Shown here in pieces: positions 10,087-21,162 of a stretch of DNA of 64,000 nt; positions within the stretch are counted from its first letter, which is position 1, and every line of letters begins with the position of its first letter. The DNA is from Puccinia triticina (taxonomy: Eukaryota; Basidiomycota; Pucciniomycetes; Pucciniales; Pucciniaceae). The notes beneath the pieces were generated by a model. It did not search any database. It was not told where the DNA came from and saw only the letters and a list, made by a program, of their open reading frames with translations. The stretch spans positions 1-64,000 of the forward strand of contig NC_070575.1 in the NCBI RefSeq assembly GCF_026914185.1, written 5' to 3'. Position numbers and translations under genes: made by a program.

Positions 10087-11280
10087 TCAACCCCCCCCCC
10101 CCCCTCCTGTCCGCGCACGTCTAAGATGAAAGAATCTATCACACACATATCCGGAAGAAAGAGAGACAAACAGTGTCGTTTTGGGGAGATAAGGAAGGGC
10201 AGACGGGGAGGGAGAATGTCCTGAGGGATATTGGGCGCAGCAGAAGCCAAGGCTACACCGGAACGGCCTCCTCCTTGTCTCGAGGCTCACGGCGCCTGTT
10301 AGGTCCAATGCCAGCGCCCATGGACGACGGCGCAGCGTCTGATCCTGTCTCCGATGGGCAACCGCGAGGCCCCGCGCGGCTACGAGCGAGCGTCGACACA
10401 GTCAGCCCCGCTGTGTCGTCGGAAAGGTTATGGAGAGAAATAGATGTATGCGTGGAGCGGGTGAAACGGGGCGTGTTTTGGGGCCGCTGTAGGGCCAACC
10501 ATGGTGGTCATGGGCAGATGAGGAGCTGGGTTGTCGTCATTGGAGGAGGGGGAGGAGGGGGTCAGAAGGGTGCGGGAGTCCAGCTTGGCCGGCGCTTTGC
10601 GGGCTCCGGCGTTGCCAACGAGGGCGCCAACGGAGGAGGGCGGTGGCTGCTGATGGCCAGATTGTTGTCAGTCTCGACGTCAGCCTCCAGGTTGGCGGGA
10701 AGGTCCGACTGAGCGGACAGCTGAAGCCCGGGTGATGCATCTGTAGCAGCGGGCGGATATACTTATGGTACGTGTCCGAGCAGGGCGCAATGAACATCCC
10801 TTGGCAGACCGTCATGCCGAACAGACCTGCCAAGAGAGCTCTGTCAGCTGGGCAACACAGATAGAAATGGGGGAAGGGGGACAGACATATGTAGCAGTAG
10901 GACACTGGCTTTGGTTGCCCCTTTCCCCCCGCCAAGTACTTCGCCATGGCGGGCTCGGATGTGCCCTTGGCTCCAAGGGAGCAGAGCTGGGCCAACGCCT
11001 GTTGACTGTACCTTACGCATGCTGAAGTGCGCCACAAAGATGAGAAGAAGGGGATGAGCTTGCGCTGCCAAGTGCGGGTGAGCTCGACGCGCATCTTGAT
11101 GGAACAGTAGATCTCCTCAGTACCACCTGGTAGTCAACACCGAGCTGGAGGACGTCGTTGTATCTGAGGGGCCAGGGTCTGCTCTTGGTGCGCGGGGGCC
11201 AGGGACGGATGCAGTTGAGGAAGGTTGAATGTGAAACCCCCAGCTCCACTGAGGTTTCACAAGGCCTCACGGGTCATGTC
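10087..11280 (-). other. GC-rich island, possible remnant of an unidentified membrane-protein gene
   Basis: GC content rises sharply against both sides. On the minus strand several frames give protein-like stretches: RYNDVLQLGVDYQV near 11150, then EEIYCSIKMRVELTRTW and LIPFFLIFVAHFSMR in adjacent frames, then GLFGMTVCQGMFIAPCSDTY and a Pro/Ala-rich tail that stops near 10572. The frame changes between blocks could be introns or decay. I do not recognise the family. The plus-strand 179-codon frame (10173-10712) is probably its shadow. Coding status is uncertain. Confidence 0.3.
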
Positions 11281-11333
11281 ACATGACAATGAATGTAGTT
11301 CACCCTGTTCCCCTTGCCCCATCTAGTCCGGCA

Positions 11334-11672
11334 GAGACTCCAGATCCCATTCTCTCTCTGCTCGGACTAGGTAAGGATTTCCCTTTCTCTCTCTTCCTCT
11401 ATTTCTTCTTCCATTCTCTTCCTCTTGTACATAGACTAACAAGAGACTCCAGACCCCATTCTCTCTCTGCTCGGACTAGCCACGTAATCCAAGCTCCCCG
11501 AATGTTGGTTCTAGAACCGCTAGGCCTTTGAGCCCGTCCCACCGTGCCTCTCCAGCCTCCGCTCAGTGAAGGGTCTCCCAACCCTTACATTGAACTGTAA
11601 TGTGAGGTTGGGAGAGGCGGGGCAATGGCAACCGGTGGTAATGAAGCAAGCGAGTCAAGGTAAGAGGATGGA
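11334..11672. repeat. Direct repeat pair (37 bp) and 15-bp-stem hairpin
   Basis: GAGACTCCAGA...CTCGGACTAG occurs at 11334-11370 and again at 11443-11479 with one difference. At 11574-11614 TCTCCCAACC...TTACATT pairs with AATGTGAGGTTGGGAGA around a short loop. These flank the copia 2 insertion site but are not part of it. Confidence 0.7.
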
Positions 11673-11677
11673 GAGGT

Positions 11678-12516
11678 TGTGAGAATACCGGATCAGACCC
11701 TGACCCGCAGCAACCACAAAGGAAGCTCGCGCGGCAAAGCAAACCCCAGACCCCAGCTGCTAAGAAAGGTGAGCGTCAAGCCTCCTTTCGCAGTCCCAAA
11801 CCTAACCCAGACCAGACCGGCAGCTAAAGTGTATCGCTTCGCTGACCACAGAACCTAAACCTTCATTGGTAGCCGACCCGGCCAAAGACAGAACAAAGAC
11901 AGCTCTAGAGTTCAGAACCTTGTATGTTCCCAAGATAAGATTGAACCAGACTTCCCGCAAGGCTGACTCAATCTCGTTCTTTAAACAGAACGCTCGCGGA
12001 ACGACTCGGCAATAAACCAAAAGACGCCCTCCTAGACAGGATCACAAACGGTCTAACGACTGGTAAGTGATCCAATGTCCGCAGACCAGAAAAGAAAAAT
12101 GTAGAAAGAACAATAGCTGATTTGAACAAACGTTGTTTGTCAAACAGACCAAAACAGCACGACAGAGCTCTGCCGCAGGGATAAAACAAAGCTCATCAAT
12201 TGACTTCGACCTGCACTCGTGAGCTTAAGCACAGACAAGAGAAAAAGAAGATAGCTCGACTCATCGCTGACCATCATGGCTGCATGGTTGATAGCCAGCT
12301 TTTACAATAGATCTCCCAGCGAACCTGCACGGTACACGCCAAGCCCTCACACTCTTGTTATCCCAGACAACCTCAACCACAACTCGAGTCTGCCTTGAGT
12401 TGCTTTCAGGTACAATAAGCGCAAACTCTTTTGTCTCTTAATTCAAGCAGTCTTGCATTATAACTCGTACTAGTTTCTGATTGTAATAAATACTTTCAGT
12501 TGCTCCAAAATTTTCA
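11678..12516 (+). repeat. 5' LTR of copia element 2
   Basis: It begins TGTGAGAATACCGG and ends CAAAATTTTCA, 839 bp. It is the upstream partner of 18753-19591, in register with no indels. The LTR would carry promoter and polyadenylation signals; AATAAA occurs near its right end (12486-12491). Confidence 0.96.
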
Positions 12517-12528
12517 GATTTACAGTCT
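12517..12528 (+). promoter_or_regulatory. Primer-binding site of copia 2
   Basis: GATTTACAGTCT directly follows the LTR and is identical to the corresponding 12 bases of copia 1. Its complement AGACTGTAAATC corresponds to the anticodon stem-loop of tRNA-Tyr (GTA anticodon). Pairing beyond 12 bases depends on the host tRNA sequence, which I cannot see. Confidence 0.55.
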
Positions 12529-12579
12529 CGAGACTAGCTCGATACGACTACCTCAACCAGCAGCTGAAAGCAACTCGAA

Positions 12580-15466
12580 ATGGCAAATACCAGGAATCAA
12601 GGACCAAGCTCGACCAGCAAGAAGACTCCCGCTGCTCCTAAGAACGACGCTTACAGTCCCGACAAGGACCATGTCAACGTCCCGAAATTTGACGGGTCAA
12701 ACTTTCCTCTCTGGGAGCGCAAAATTAAGATGCACCTTCGCCCAAGGCGCCTCGAGACTTACTTAGAAGAGCCACTGCCGAAGGAACCTGATGAGGATGA
12801 GCTTCAGGGAGCACTTCGAACCTGTAGCATCCTCAGCGAAGCAATCTCAAACGCAATCTTCACAAGCGTCATCAATGACGCCAATGAACAAGATCCCCAC
12901 GCCATATGGACCGACATAAAAACCATTTACGCATCGGACTCGCTACTCTCCGTATTCCAGGTCTGGAATAAATGGCTTGACATTCAATACAACAAGGACC
13001 TTAACACCTACATCATCAAAATGGAGGAGAGCTTGGCCGAATTCAGCTCTCTTGGTCTCAAAGTTCCTGACGAGCTAATTGGATGCGGTATCGTCGGTAA
13101 AATCACGAAGAAGCGACCCATGCTAATGCAGGCGCTGTTTGCCGACCTCAAAGCCTTGGCTAAGCCAAAAGAAATCATCGCTAAACTAAGGGATATCGGC
13201 CGCCACGAGACGGCAACAAAGAGAAAGTTCGTCGAGGACCCCAAACCATCAGCTACAGCCCTAGCCACGGGCCCATCTCGGAAGCAAAAGAAACCAGGCC
13301 ACCAGATCATTCGATGCAGTGGCGGAAAGCACAACCCAAAAGCAACTTCTCACACAGAGGAGAATTGCTGGACTATCCATCCGACAACCCGGCCGCCTGA
13401 GCGACCACTTGTAGACCAAGGCCGCCCAGAGAAGAAACAGCGAACTGCCTATCATACAGAAGTCGACAAAGATGAAGAAGAAGCGCATCACGCCAGCATT
13501 CGACCCTCATTCACGTATAATGCCACCACTCCCTCCAAATCCCTGTCAACCATCCTTGACTCGGGAGCAAGCAATCACATGCTCAACTCCCTAAGTTACT
13601 TTCAAGATACCACACCCGTCAACATCAGTATCGTGACAGGGAGCGGCAGGTCCGAACTCGTGGCCGTGGCGCGTGGAACGGCTAAGCTTCTCCTTTCGTC
13701 TGGTGATTTTCTCACTCTGCAGGACGCCCTCTTCGTCCCAAATCTCACTCGCAACCTAGTCTCAATGTTGCAACTCATGAACAACCAGGTGTCCATACGC
13801 AAGCGGCAGGGTATCTTTGAGGTTCAAATAGATAACAACAAGCCCTTTCGAGTGGATGTCTCCAACGACCTGTTGGAGATTGTAGACGCCATCCCCTCAG
13901 TACTGTCGGCAATCAGCCTTTCGACTACGGTTGCGCCCGAACTGTCCACTTTCCAGAAATGGCATAATCGCCTCGGGCACGCCAGCTCCGGGCGCATAGC
14001 GCACGCCGTCAATGGCCCGCTATCCTTGGAGAAGACCCATGCATGTACGGCTTGTATGCAAGGGAAGCTCACCCGCGTTCCCTGTAACGGCACATTCAAG
14101 ACAGCCGACGCCCCTTTGAGCGTTGTCCACGCCGACTTGGTTGGACCGATCTCTCCCCCAACAAACGGCGGAGCGCGGTACTTCCTCACGCTAGTCGACC
14201 AGTTCACAGGCCTGATCCATACGGTGATCTTGAAGGACAAAAGCCAGGCTACGCGAGCCATACTCGATTTTCAGACATTCTTCGAGAAGCAGTCAGGCCA
14301 CCAAATGAAGAAACTCATCTCCAATGGGGGCGGAGAATTTGTTAACGGCACTCTTGGTGATCACCTTAAATCAGAAGGAATCCAACACAATGTGGCACCA
14401 GCGTACACGCCACAAAACAACGGGATAGCCGAGCGGGCGAATCGCACAGTCATTGACATGACTCGGTGCCTGTTGATGCAGGCTAATCTAGCCCCGGAGT
14501 GGTGGGCAAAGGCAGTTCAAATGGCGACTTCAACTACGAACTGCCTCCCTTCTCTCGGAAAAAGCAAGATGAGCCCGCTGGAACGGATGTTCAAAGTTAA
14601 ACCAAACATTCATTTCTTCAGGCCGTTCGGCTGCCGAGTTTGGATCGTCAAGCCAAAACAGAAACGCAATACCAAATTCTCGGCGATTTCCTGGGAAGGA
14701 ATTCTTCTTGGATACGACAACGACTATTCGTCGTACAAGGTTCTTCGGCTTGAAGATAAGGCAATTGTGACAGCTAAACACGTTCACTTTGATGAAGCGT
14801 CCTTCCCTGAATGCCCACCTCTCAACAAGAGCTACACGGCGCATGGAGTGAATAAGCTTCCATCATTCAAGTCAGACGACCCGCTACCGTTCGCGGAGGA
14901 AGACACTGTCCCAGACGAGCACCATCAAACCTCAGTTACAGAACTAGAAGATGAGGAGAGCGAATTCAATCGGATCACTCAAGAACTTCGTACAAGTCGT
15001 TCCAGCAGCCCCAAGGACGCCACTGACGGCTCCACCCCACTGGACACACCGGATCAGGCGCTTGGGCGGCGGTACGCGTGGAACACTGCTCCTCCATCAA
15101 AAGAGATCTTCAGCAATATTGTCTCTGGCAAGCAATCCCGTCAGCTGTATCTGATTGAGATCGAAGTCGATCCCAAGAATCATAAACAGGCCATGAGCGG
15201 AAAGGATTGAGACAAATGGACAAAGGCTGAGAGAAAAGAAATCGAAAACATGATTAAGCATCAAGTATGGGTGGTCCGAGCCCGACTGGATGCCGACGAT
15301 CCGATCCCAGCAACCTGGGCATACAGATGAAAGCTAGGGCCGGCCAACAAGGTTATTGAGTTCAAGGCCCGGATCTGTGCACAGGGTTTTCGACAGGTTC
15401 ACGGGAGAAACTTCAACATCATCTACGCCCCGACGGGCAAAGCCGCGTCCCTCCGGTTACTCATTT
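12580..15466 (+). pseudogene. Copia 2 gag-protease-integrase and start of RT
   Basis: The ATG at 12580 opens 876 codons. Gag covers about residues 1-230, then a CSGGKHNP..TSH....C zinc-knuckle-like motif, protease LDSGASNHM near residue 326, GAG-pre-integrase (HNRLGH, CTACMQGK) near 458, and integrase at 505-660. The second integrase aspartate is lost: the usual SDNGGEF reads SNGGGEF (N582, codon 14323-14325); the first D and the final E (GIAERANR) remain. TGA at 15208-15210 ends the frame, and another TGA at 15328-15330 interrupts AYR-KLGP in RT. Coding then continues to the TSD at 15458-15466, where the DNA element was inserted. As written it cannot make active integrase or RT. Confidence 0.92.
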
Positions 15467-17451
15467 GGGTCAGCCTAAATGCACTCCAAACTTTTACTTC
15501 ATGCACTCCAAATTTTTGGCTTTGGGGGGCCAGCACTCCAAAAAAGTTGGAGTGCCTTGATTTTGTACTCCCAAAACATGGAGTCCCCAGATGGGCACTA
15601 CATGTTTATTGGAGTACACAACTGGGTACTCCAAAATTGACCAAAATAGGGGAGTGCAGCTAGATGCACTCCAAAAAAAATGGAGTGCAAGTCCAAGCAC
15701 TCCACCTTTTCAGTGGAGGATTTTGGCTTTGCACTCCAGCTGGCAAATACCAAATGGAGTGCATTGGGGTGCACTCCAATGTCTCCTTTTTTTTGGAGTG
15801 CCCACAATTACACCTCTCGATGACCGGTCATCAAGGGGCACACGGCCGGTCATCCAGAGGACTCATACCTCTCGATGACCAGCGCGGACCGGTCATCAGT
15901 CACACCTCTCGATGACCGGTGTGTACCGGTCATTGAGGGGAGGTGCTACTCTCAATGACCGGTCTTTACCGGTCATCGAGGGGACTCCCACCTCTCAATG
16001 ACCGGCGCGGACCGGTCATCAGTCACACCTCCCAATGACCGGCACAGACCGGTCATCGAGAGGGGTGACCGGTCATCGAGAGGACCTGACCGGTCATCGA
16101 GGGGACTCACACCTCTCGATGACCGGTCATCACCGGTCATCGAGGTGAGTCACATTTCTTGATGACCGGTCAGACCGGTCATTGAGGGTAATAGCACCTC
16201 TTGATGACCAGTGTGTATCAGTCATCGAGGGGAGGTGCTACTCTTGATGACCGGTCGGTCTGACCGGTTATCGAGAGGAGATGTTACTCCTCTCGATGAA
16301 CGGCACAGACCGGTCATCAAGAGGAGATGTTACTCCTCTCGATGAACGGCACAGACCGGTCATCAAGAGATGTGACTCACCTCGATGACCGGTCATCACT
16401 GGTTATCGAGAGGTGTGAGATAGTGTGAGTCCTCTCGATGACCGGTCTGTGCCGGTCATCGAGAGGTGTGAGCCCTCTTCATGACCGGTGATGACCGGTC
16501 ATCGAGAGGAGGTGCTACTCTCGATGACCGGTCATCGAGAGGTATAGTCCCCTCGATGACCGGTCTGACCGGTCATCGAGGAATGTGACTCACCTCGATG
16601 ACCGTCCATCACCGGTCATCAAGAGGTGTTATTACCCTTGATGACTGGTCTGACCGGTCATCGAGAGATGGGACTCACTTCGATGGCCGGTGATGACTGG
16701 TCATCAAGAGGTGTTGTTACCCTTGATGACCGGACTGACCGATCATCGAGAGGTGTGAGCCCTCTCCATGACCGGTGATGACCGGTCATTGAGAGGAGGT
16801 GTTATTAGCCTCGATGACCGGTGGTGACCAATCATCGAGGTGTGAGTCCCCTCGATGACCGGTCTGTGCCGGTCATCGGGAGGTGTGACCGGTCCGCGCC
16901 GGTCATCGAGAGGTGTGAGTCCCCTCGGTGACCGGCACAGACCGGTCATCGAGAAGAGATGTTACTCCCCTCGATGACCGGCACAGACCGGTCATCGAGA
17001 GGTGTGATTTCCCTCAATGACCGGCGGTCCGGTACAGACCGGTCATTGAGAGGAGATGTTAATACGCTCAATGCCGGTCTGTACCGGTGATGGATATCAG
17101 GAGGATCAAGTGGGGTGTGTTTGTACATAGCCCGGTTGAAGTTGTAGGCACTCCAGCTCTGGCTGGAGTGCACAGTACTGCACTCCCCTTTTGAGGAGGA
17201 GAAATATCAGGAATGGAGTGCTAGGGGAATGCACTCCAATCTGATGGAGTGAGACTCATGGGCACTCATTACATTTCCTGGCCACTGGAGTTCTTTGTGG
17301 TGCACTCCAAAGATTCTTGAGTCCCCGGTTCTGCACTCCAATTGAGTTGGAGTACTCTAGTCTGTACTCCAACAATCATTGGAGTGCACACTCCATACAC
17401 TCACTTTTGGAGTGCTTTTGGGATTTTTTTGGAGTGCATTTAGGCTGACCC
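15467..17451. mobile_element. 1985-bp non-autonomous DNA element, TSD TACTCATTT
   Basis: Perfect terminal inverted repeats (GGGTCAGCCTAAATGCACTC inward) and a 9-bp duplication, TACTCATTT, at 15458-15466 and 17452-17460 define the ends. Both subterminal regions (to about 15800 and from about 17140) contain many GCACTCC/GGAGTGC copies, a usual layout for transposase-binding sites. The middle is a TGACCGGTCA satellite. Removing 1994 bp restores one RT frame from 15466 into 17461. A 9-bp TSD points to a Mutator-like element. No transposase gene is present. Confidence 0.93.
15811..17092. repeat. TGACCGGTCA palindromic satellite, block in the 9-bp-TSD element
   Basis: The block holds dozens of irregular units of 35-55 bp. 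Each has the form CCTCTCGATGACCGG, a 0-8 base spacer (for example TCTGTG or CACAGA), then CCGGTCATCGAGAGG, so each unit is a hairpin on either strand. Spacer and junction sequences vary much more than the palindrome arms. No reading frame is conserved. Confidence 0.93.
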
Positions 17452-17460
17452 TACTCATTT

Positions 17461-18749
17461 CATTCGCAGTAAACCACGGCTTGAAGATACACCAACTAGA
17501 CGTCAGGAGTGCTTTCCTGACGTGCCCGCTGGATGATACGGTAACCCTTCTCCCGCCGCAGGGGTACGAATGCCCTCCGAACTCTGTCCTGCACCTCAAG
17601 AAGGCCATCTATGGCCTACGGCAAGCTCTTCTTGTGTGGTACAAAAGGCTATCCACCTATCTGACCACCCTTGGCTTTTGCATCTCCATCTCCGATCCTT
17701 GCGTGTTCTGGAGGCGCGAGGAAGGTGGCAGGCCAGCCACGTGGCTGTTTGTGCACGTGGACGACATTGTAATCATTAGCCATGCCCCGGAAGTGTTCAA
17801 GGCCAAAATGGAACGAGAATTCGAAATCAAATACCCAGGGGAGGCTGAGTTCTTACTTGGAATGAACATCAACCGGTTCAAAGACGGTTTACAGATCAAC
17901 CAGACCCAGTACATTGAGCGGAAACTGGCCGAATTCAACTTAGACAAGGAGCACCCGGCCTCATGTCCTCTTAACCCAAGGGAGCGTCTCTCCAAAGCCA
18001 CCGCTCATGAAATCGAATCCTTCAACAAACTCAACGTCAACTACCGCGGATTGATCGGATCCCTGAATTATCTAAGCATACTCACGAGACCCGACATTTC
18101 TTTTGCTGTCAGTCAACTATCTCAGTACCTGGAGAACCCGGGTATTCGACAGTATCAAGCGGCAGTGCAAGTGTTCCGATACCTGTCGGGGACTCGCCAC
18201 GTCGGACTAACCTTCAAGCGATCAGATAACTACCTCTTGAAAGCTTTCTCAGACACCGACTGGGGCAATTGCCCTGACACCAGGCGCTCAACGACCGGGT
18301 TTGTCGTGACCAGTGGCAATCATCTCCTCAACTGGAAATCTACCAAGCAACCTACGGTCTCGCTATCAACTGCCGAGGCGGAATACAAGGCCCTGTCTGA
18401 TCTCGGCAGGGACTTGGCTTGGTTTGCCAGCCTCATTCAGGAGGTCGAACTCCAGGCGAGCGTTGAAGACATCGAAGTCGCAGTCGACAACAAAGGTGCA
18501 ATAGATTTAGCGAACAGCGAAACGTCGCAGAATAGCTTTAGGACTAAACACATGAACATCAGGCTTCATTTCGTCCGCGAACTCATCGTATTCCGGCTCA
18601 TCAAACTGCATTACGTCAATACCCATTCCAACGCGGCCGACTTCCTCACCAAACCTCTCGGGCGATCTGCCATCCGCCGCTCTCTTGCAACCATTGGAGT
18701 CATTCAAATCTCTGATGTTGCTTCGAATCTGACGACTCGTTGCATGTGA
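17461..18749 (+). pseudogene. Copia 2 reverse transcriptase/RNase H, 3' part
   Basis: Coding resumes inside the RT with HQLDVRSAFLTCPLDDTV and KAIYGLRQALLVWYKRL, then the catalytic box VHVDD (residues with WLFVHVDDIVI). The RNase H domain shows STTGFVVTSGNHLLNW, STAEAEYKALSD and VAVDNKGAIDL, ending with TKHMNIRLHFVREL and a TGA at 18747-18749, three bases before the 3' LTR. This half has no internal stop and would be a sound C-terminus if joined to 15466. It would copy element RNA to DNA and remove the RNA strand. Confidence 0.93.
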
Positions 18750-18752
18750 GGC

Positions 18753-19591
18753 TGTGAGAATACCGGATCAGACCCTGACCCGCAGCAACCGCAAAGGAAG
18801 CTCGCGCGGCAAAGCAAACCCCAGACCCCAGCTGCTAAGAAAGGTGAGCGTCAAGCCTCCTTTCGCAGTCCCAAACCTAACCCAGACCAGACCGGCAGCT
18901 AAAGTGTATCGCTTCGCTGACCACAGAACCTAAACCTTCATTGGTAGCCGACCCGGCCAAAGACAGAACAAAGACAGCTCTAGAGTTCAGAACCTTGTAT
19001 GTTCCCAAGATAAGATTGAACCAGACTTCCCGCAAGGCTGACTCAATCTCGTTCTTTAAACAGAACGCTCGCGGAACGACTCGGCAATAAACCAAAAGAC
19101 GCCCTCCTAGACAGGATCACAAACGGTCTAACGACTGGTAAGTGATCCAATGTCCGCAGACCAGAAAAGAAAAATGTAGAAAGAACAATAGCTGATTTGA
19201 ACAAACGTTGTTTGTCAAACAGACCAAAACAGCACGACAGAGCTCTGCCGCAGGGATAAAACAAAGCTCATCAATTGACTTCGACCTGCACTCGTGAGCT
19301 TAAGCACAGACAAGAGAAAAAGAAGATAGCTCGACTCATCGCTGACCATCATGGCTGCATGGTTGATAGCCAGCTTTTACAATAGATCTCCCAGCGAACC
19401 TGCACGGTACACGCCAAGCCCTCACACTCTTGTTATCCCAGACAACCTCAACCACAACTCGAGTCTGCCTTGAGTTGCTTTCAGGTACAATAAGCGCAAA
19501 CTCTTTTGTCTCTTAATTCAAGCAGTCTTGCATTATAACTCGTACTAGTTTCTGATTGTAATAAATACTTTCAGTTGCTCCAAAATTTTCA
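18753..19591 (+). repeat. 3' LTR of copia element 2
   Basis: This is the downstream copy of the 839-bp LTR, starting TGTGAGAATACCGG and ending TTTTCA, followed by the TSD GAGGT. A conspicuous polypurine tract is not evident upstream; the bases before it are GTGAGGC. Confidence 0.96.
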
Positions 19592-19596
19592 GAGGT

Positions 19597-20264
19597 GCCT
19601 GTTGGCGGGTCATGGTGATGGCAATGGCAACTGGAGGAGGGATAGCAACGGGCTGAGCTGGAGGTTTCGGAGTGGGGGTGACCAATGTGTTGGCGGTTCG
19701 TGGTGATAGCAATGACAACTGGGGGTGGGCAACAACAATGGCAACGGGCTGAAGCTGCTGCGAAGGGGGCGTGAGCGGGAACCTGCTGCCTATATGAATG
19801 GTGGAAAGGTTTGAACAGTTTGTCCTCCCAGGGGCTCCGGTTTCGTCCTACCCCCTCCCTGGGAGCCCTCTATTCATTTGTTTAGACCCTCCCTGGACTG
19901 CTTTAACAACCGGCCCTTTTTTGCTTGTTGCTATGGCACAGCTGGAGGGTCATCCATAGGGTCTTTTGGGCCTTCGGGGATTTTCAACGTCTGCTGTGAG
20001 ATGAATGTGACTCTTTTGTTGCATTTTTGAGAAATAAAAACCCCAAAACTTAGATCTGGGGGTCTAGGATTTTGTGGATTTAAGAAAGTGGGATAATGAA
20101 TAAAATAATAATGAATTTGAAACTTCTCAACTCAGTGTAACATGTCAAAAGGTACATTGATATCCCCATCAGAGATGCACGCAATCTAGAGGATAAGCAG
20201 TAAACAAGGAAAGCTAAAAGTATAATCTGAGCAGGGATCAAACTCTACAAGATCAGTAAGAAAG
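19597..20264. other. Noncoding flank between two retrotransposons
   Basis: 19597-19800 is GC-rich with repeated GGTGATGGCAATGGCAACTGG-like phrases; on the minus strand it reads as proline/valine-rich peptide (PVAIAIT), so it may be a fragment of a low-complexity gene into which copia 2 landed. 19800-20264 is AT-rich with nothing recognisable. The last five bases, GAAAG, are the Ty3 TSD. Confidence 0.4.
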
Positions 20265-20800
20265 TGTCAGCTACCTAACAGCGCCAGCACAGGCGGCGCA
20301 GCATCTGACAGAGCCGCGGGCAATCGCGGCTCATAGAGACCTTTCACTAGGTGATATGTATGTGGATCACCACTGCGCAACCACAGCAGGTGATCGACAG
20401 ATCTACGTAGTATAAGTAATGAGGAATCCTCCGAGTGCGGAGATTCCTCAGATTTAGATATACCACGCCCGCCGAGATTGTAGTCTTCGAAACCGTTCGA
20501 ACACTGCGATTGGGGCTATTATCCATCTCGTTTCCTTTCATATTCATTCGACTTCAACTCCGCCGCTCGACCTCGCCGATACCGGGTAAGTCGAGCTCTC
20601 CCTTTTCTCTCTTCCTTCACTAGTTCCTCGGCAGTCTATCGAGACTCCGGTTGACAGGTAGTCAACAGCCCCTCCATAGGGAGGCGTGGTTTCAGTCCTC
20701 CCGCAGAGTCGGTTGAGTTGAGATCCGACGTGAGCGTCGTGACTGCTGTTTTCAGCTGAGTTTATTCAGAGCGTTGTCACTTAAGAGACACGCCCTGACA
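20265..20800 (+). repeat. 5' LTR of the Ty3 element
   Basis: It begins TGTCAGCTACCTAACAGC and ends CACGCCCTGACA. A good 5' splice site, GG-GTAAGTCG, occurs near 20588, followed by a pyrimidine-rich stretch ending TTCACTAG, so LTR transcripts could be spliced. The sequence after the LTR, TTTGGGGGCCTCATCGCG, is where the PBS should be; I could not assign a tRNA. Confidence 0.95.
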
Positions 20801-21162
20801 TTTGGGGGCCTCATCGCGTGCTTACCCCGAGATAGTTTATCTCATTAAGTTCAACCTTATCGTTCCGCTATCTGCAGTATACAGGCAATTAACCCCTGCA
20901 TACTATCTCACCTTCACCCCGGATTTTCTTGGGTGAAAATCTTACAGTGTTCCGACCGATCATAGCGGTACACTTCCTCAGTAGTCCATTCTACTTCCCT
21001 TTCTAACCATCTCTTCTCCTCAAGACACATACCAAACCTTAGTGAAGTCTGACGCCAATACCGTCTTTTGTCTGGTTACCTTCTAGGGTCGCACACAGGG
21101 CTCTAAGGACGAATACCGTTGCAAAAGTCGATCGGCCGATCTGATCAATAGGTTTATAAGCT

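Larger units (their letters stand above)
11678..19591 (+). mobile_element. Ty1/copia retrotransposon 2, complete ends, TSD GAGGT
   Basis: Two 839-bp LTRs (11678-12516 and 18753-19591) differ at one position I could find (A or G, a CpG site). The 5-bp sequence GAGGT is duplicated at 11673-11677 and 19592-19596. The internal region has PBS, gag-protease-integrase and RT-RNase H in copia order. The coding part is broken by two TGA stops, by loss of an integrase catalytic residue and by a 1985-bp DNA element in RT. The near-identical LTRs imply very recent insertion even though the interior is defective. Confidence 0.97.

Noticed and set aside
10173..10712. 179-codon plus ORF with poly-Gly
   Set aside because: Probably the shadow of a GC-rich minus-strand remnant; poly-Gly arises from GGA runs.
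11802..12189. Two minus ORFs repeated at 18877-19264
   Set aside because: They recur because they lie in the two LTR copies; no coding evidence.
15811..17092. CRISPR-like or telomere-like array
   Set aside because: Irregular unit spacing, no spacers of constant length, no cas genes; it is a palindromic satellite inside a transposon.
20347..20623. ORFs repeated at 27813-28089
   Set aside because: LTR duplicates of the Ty3 element, not genes.
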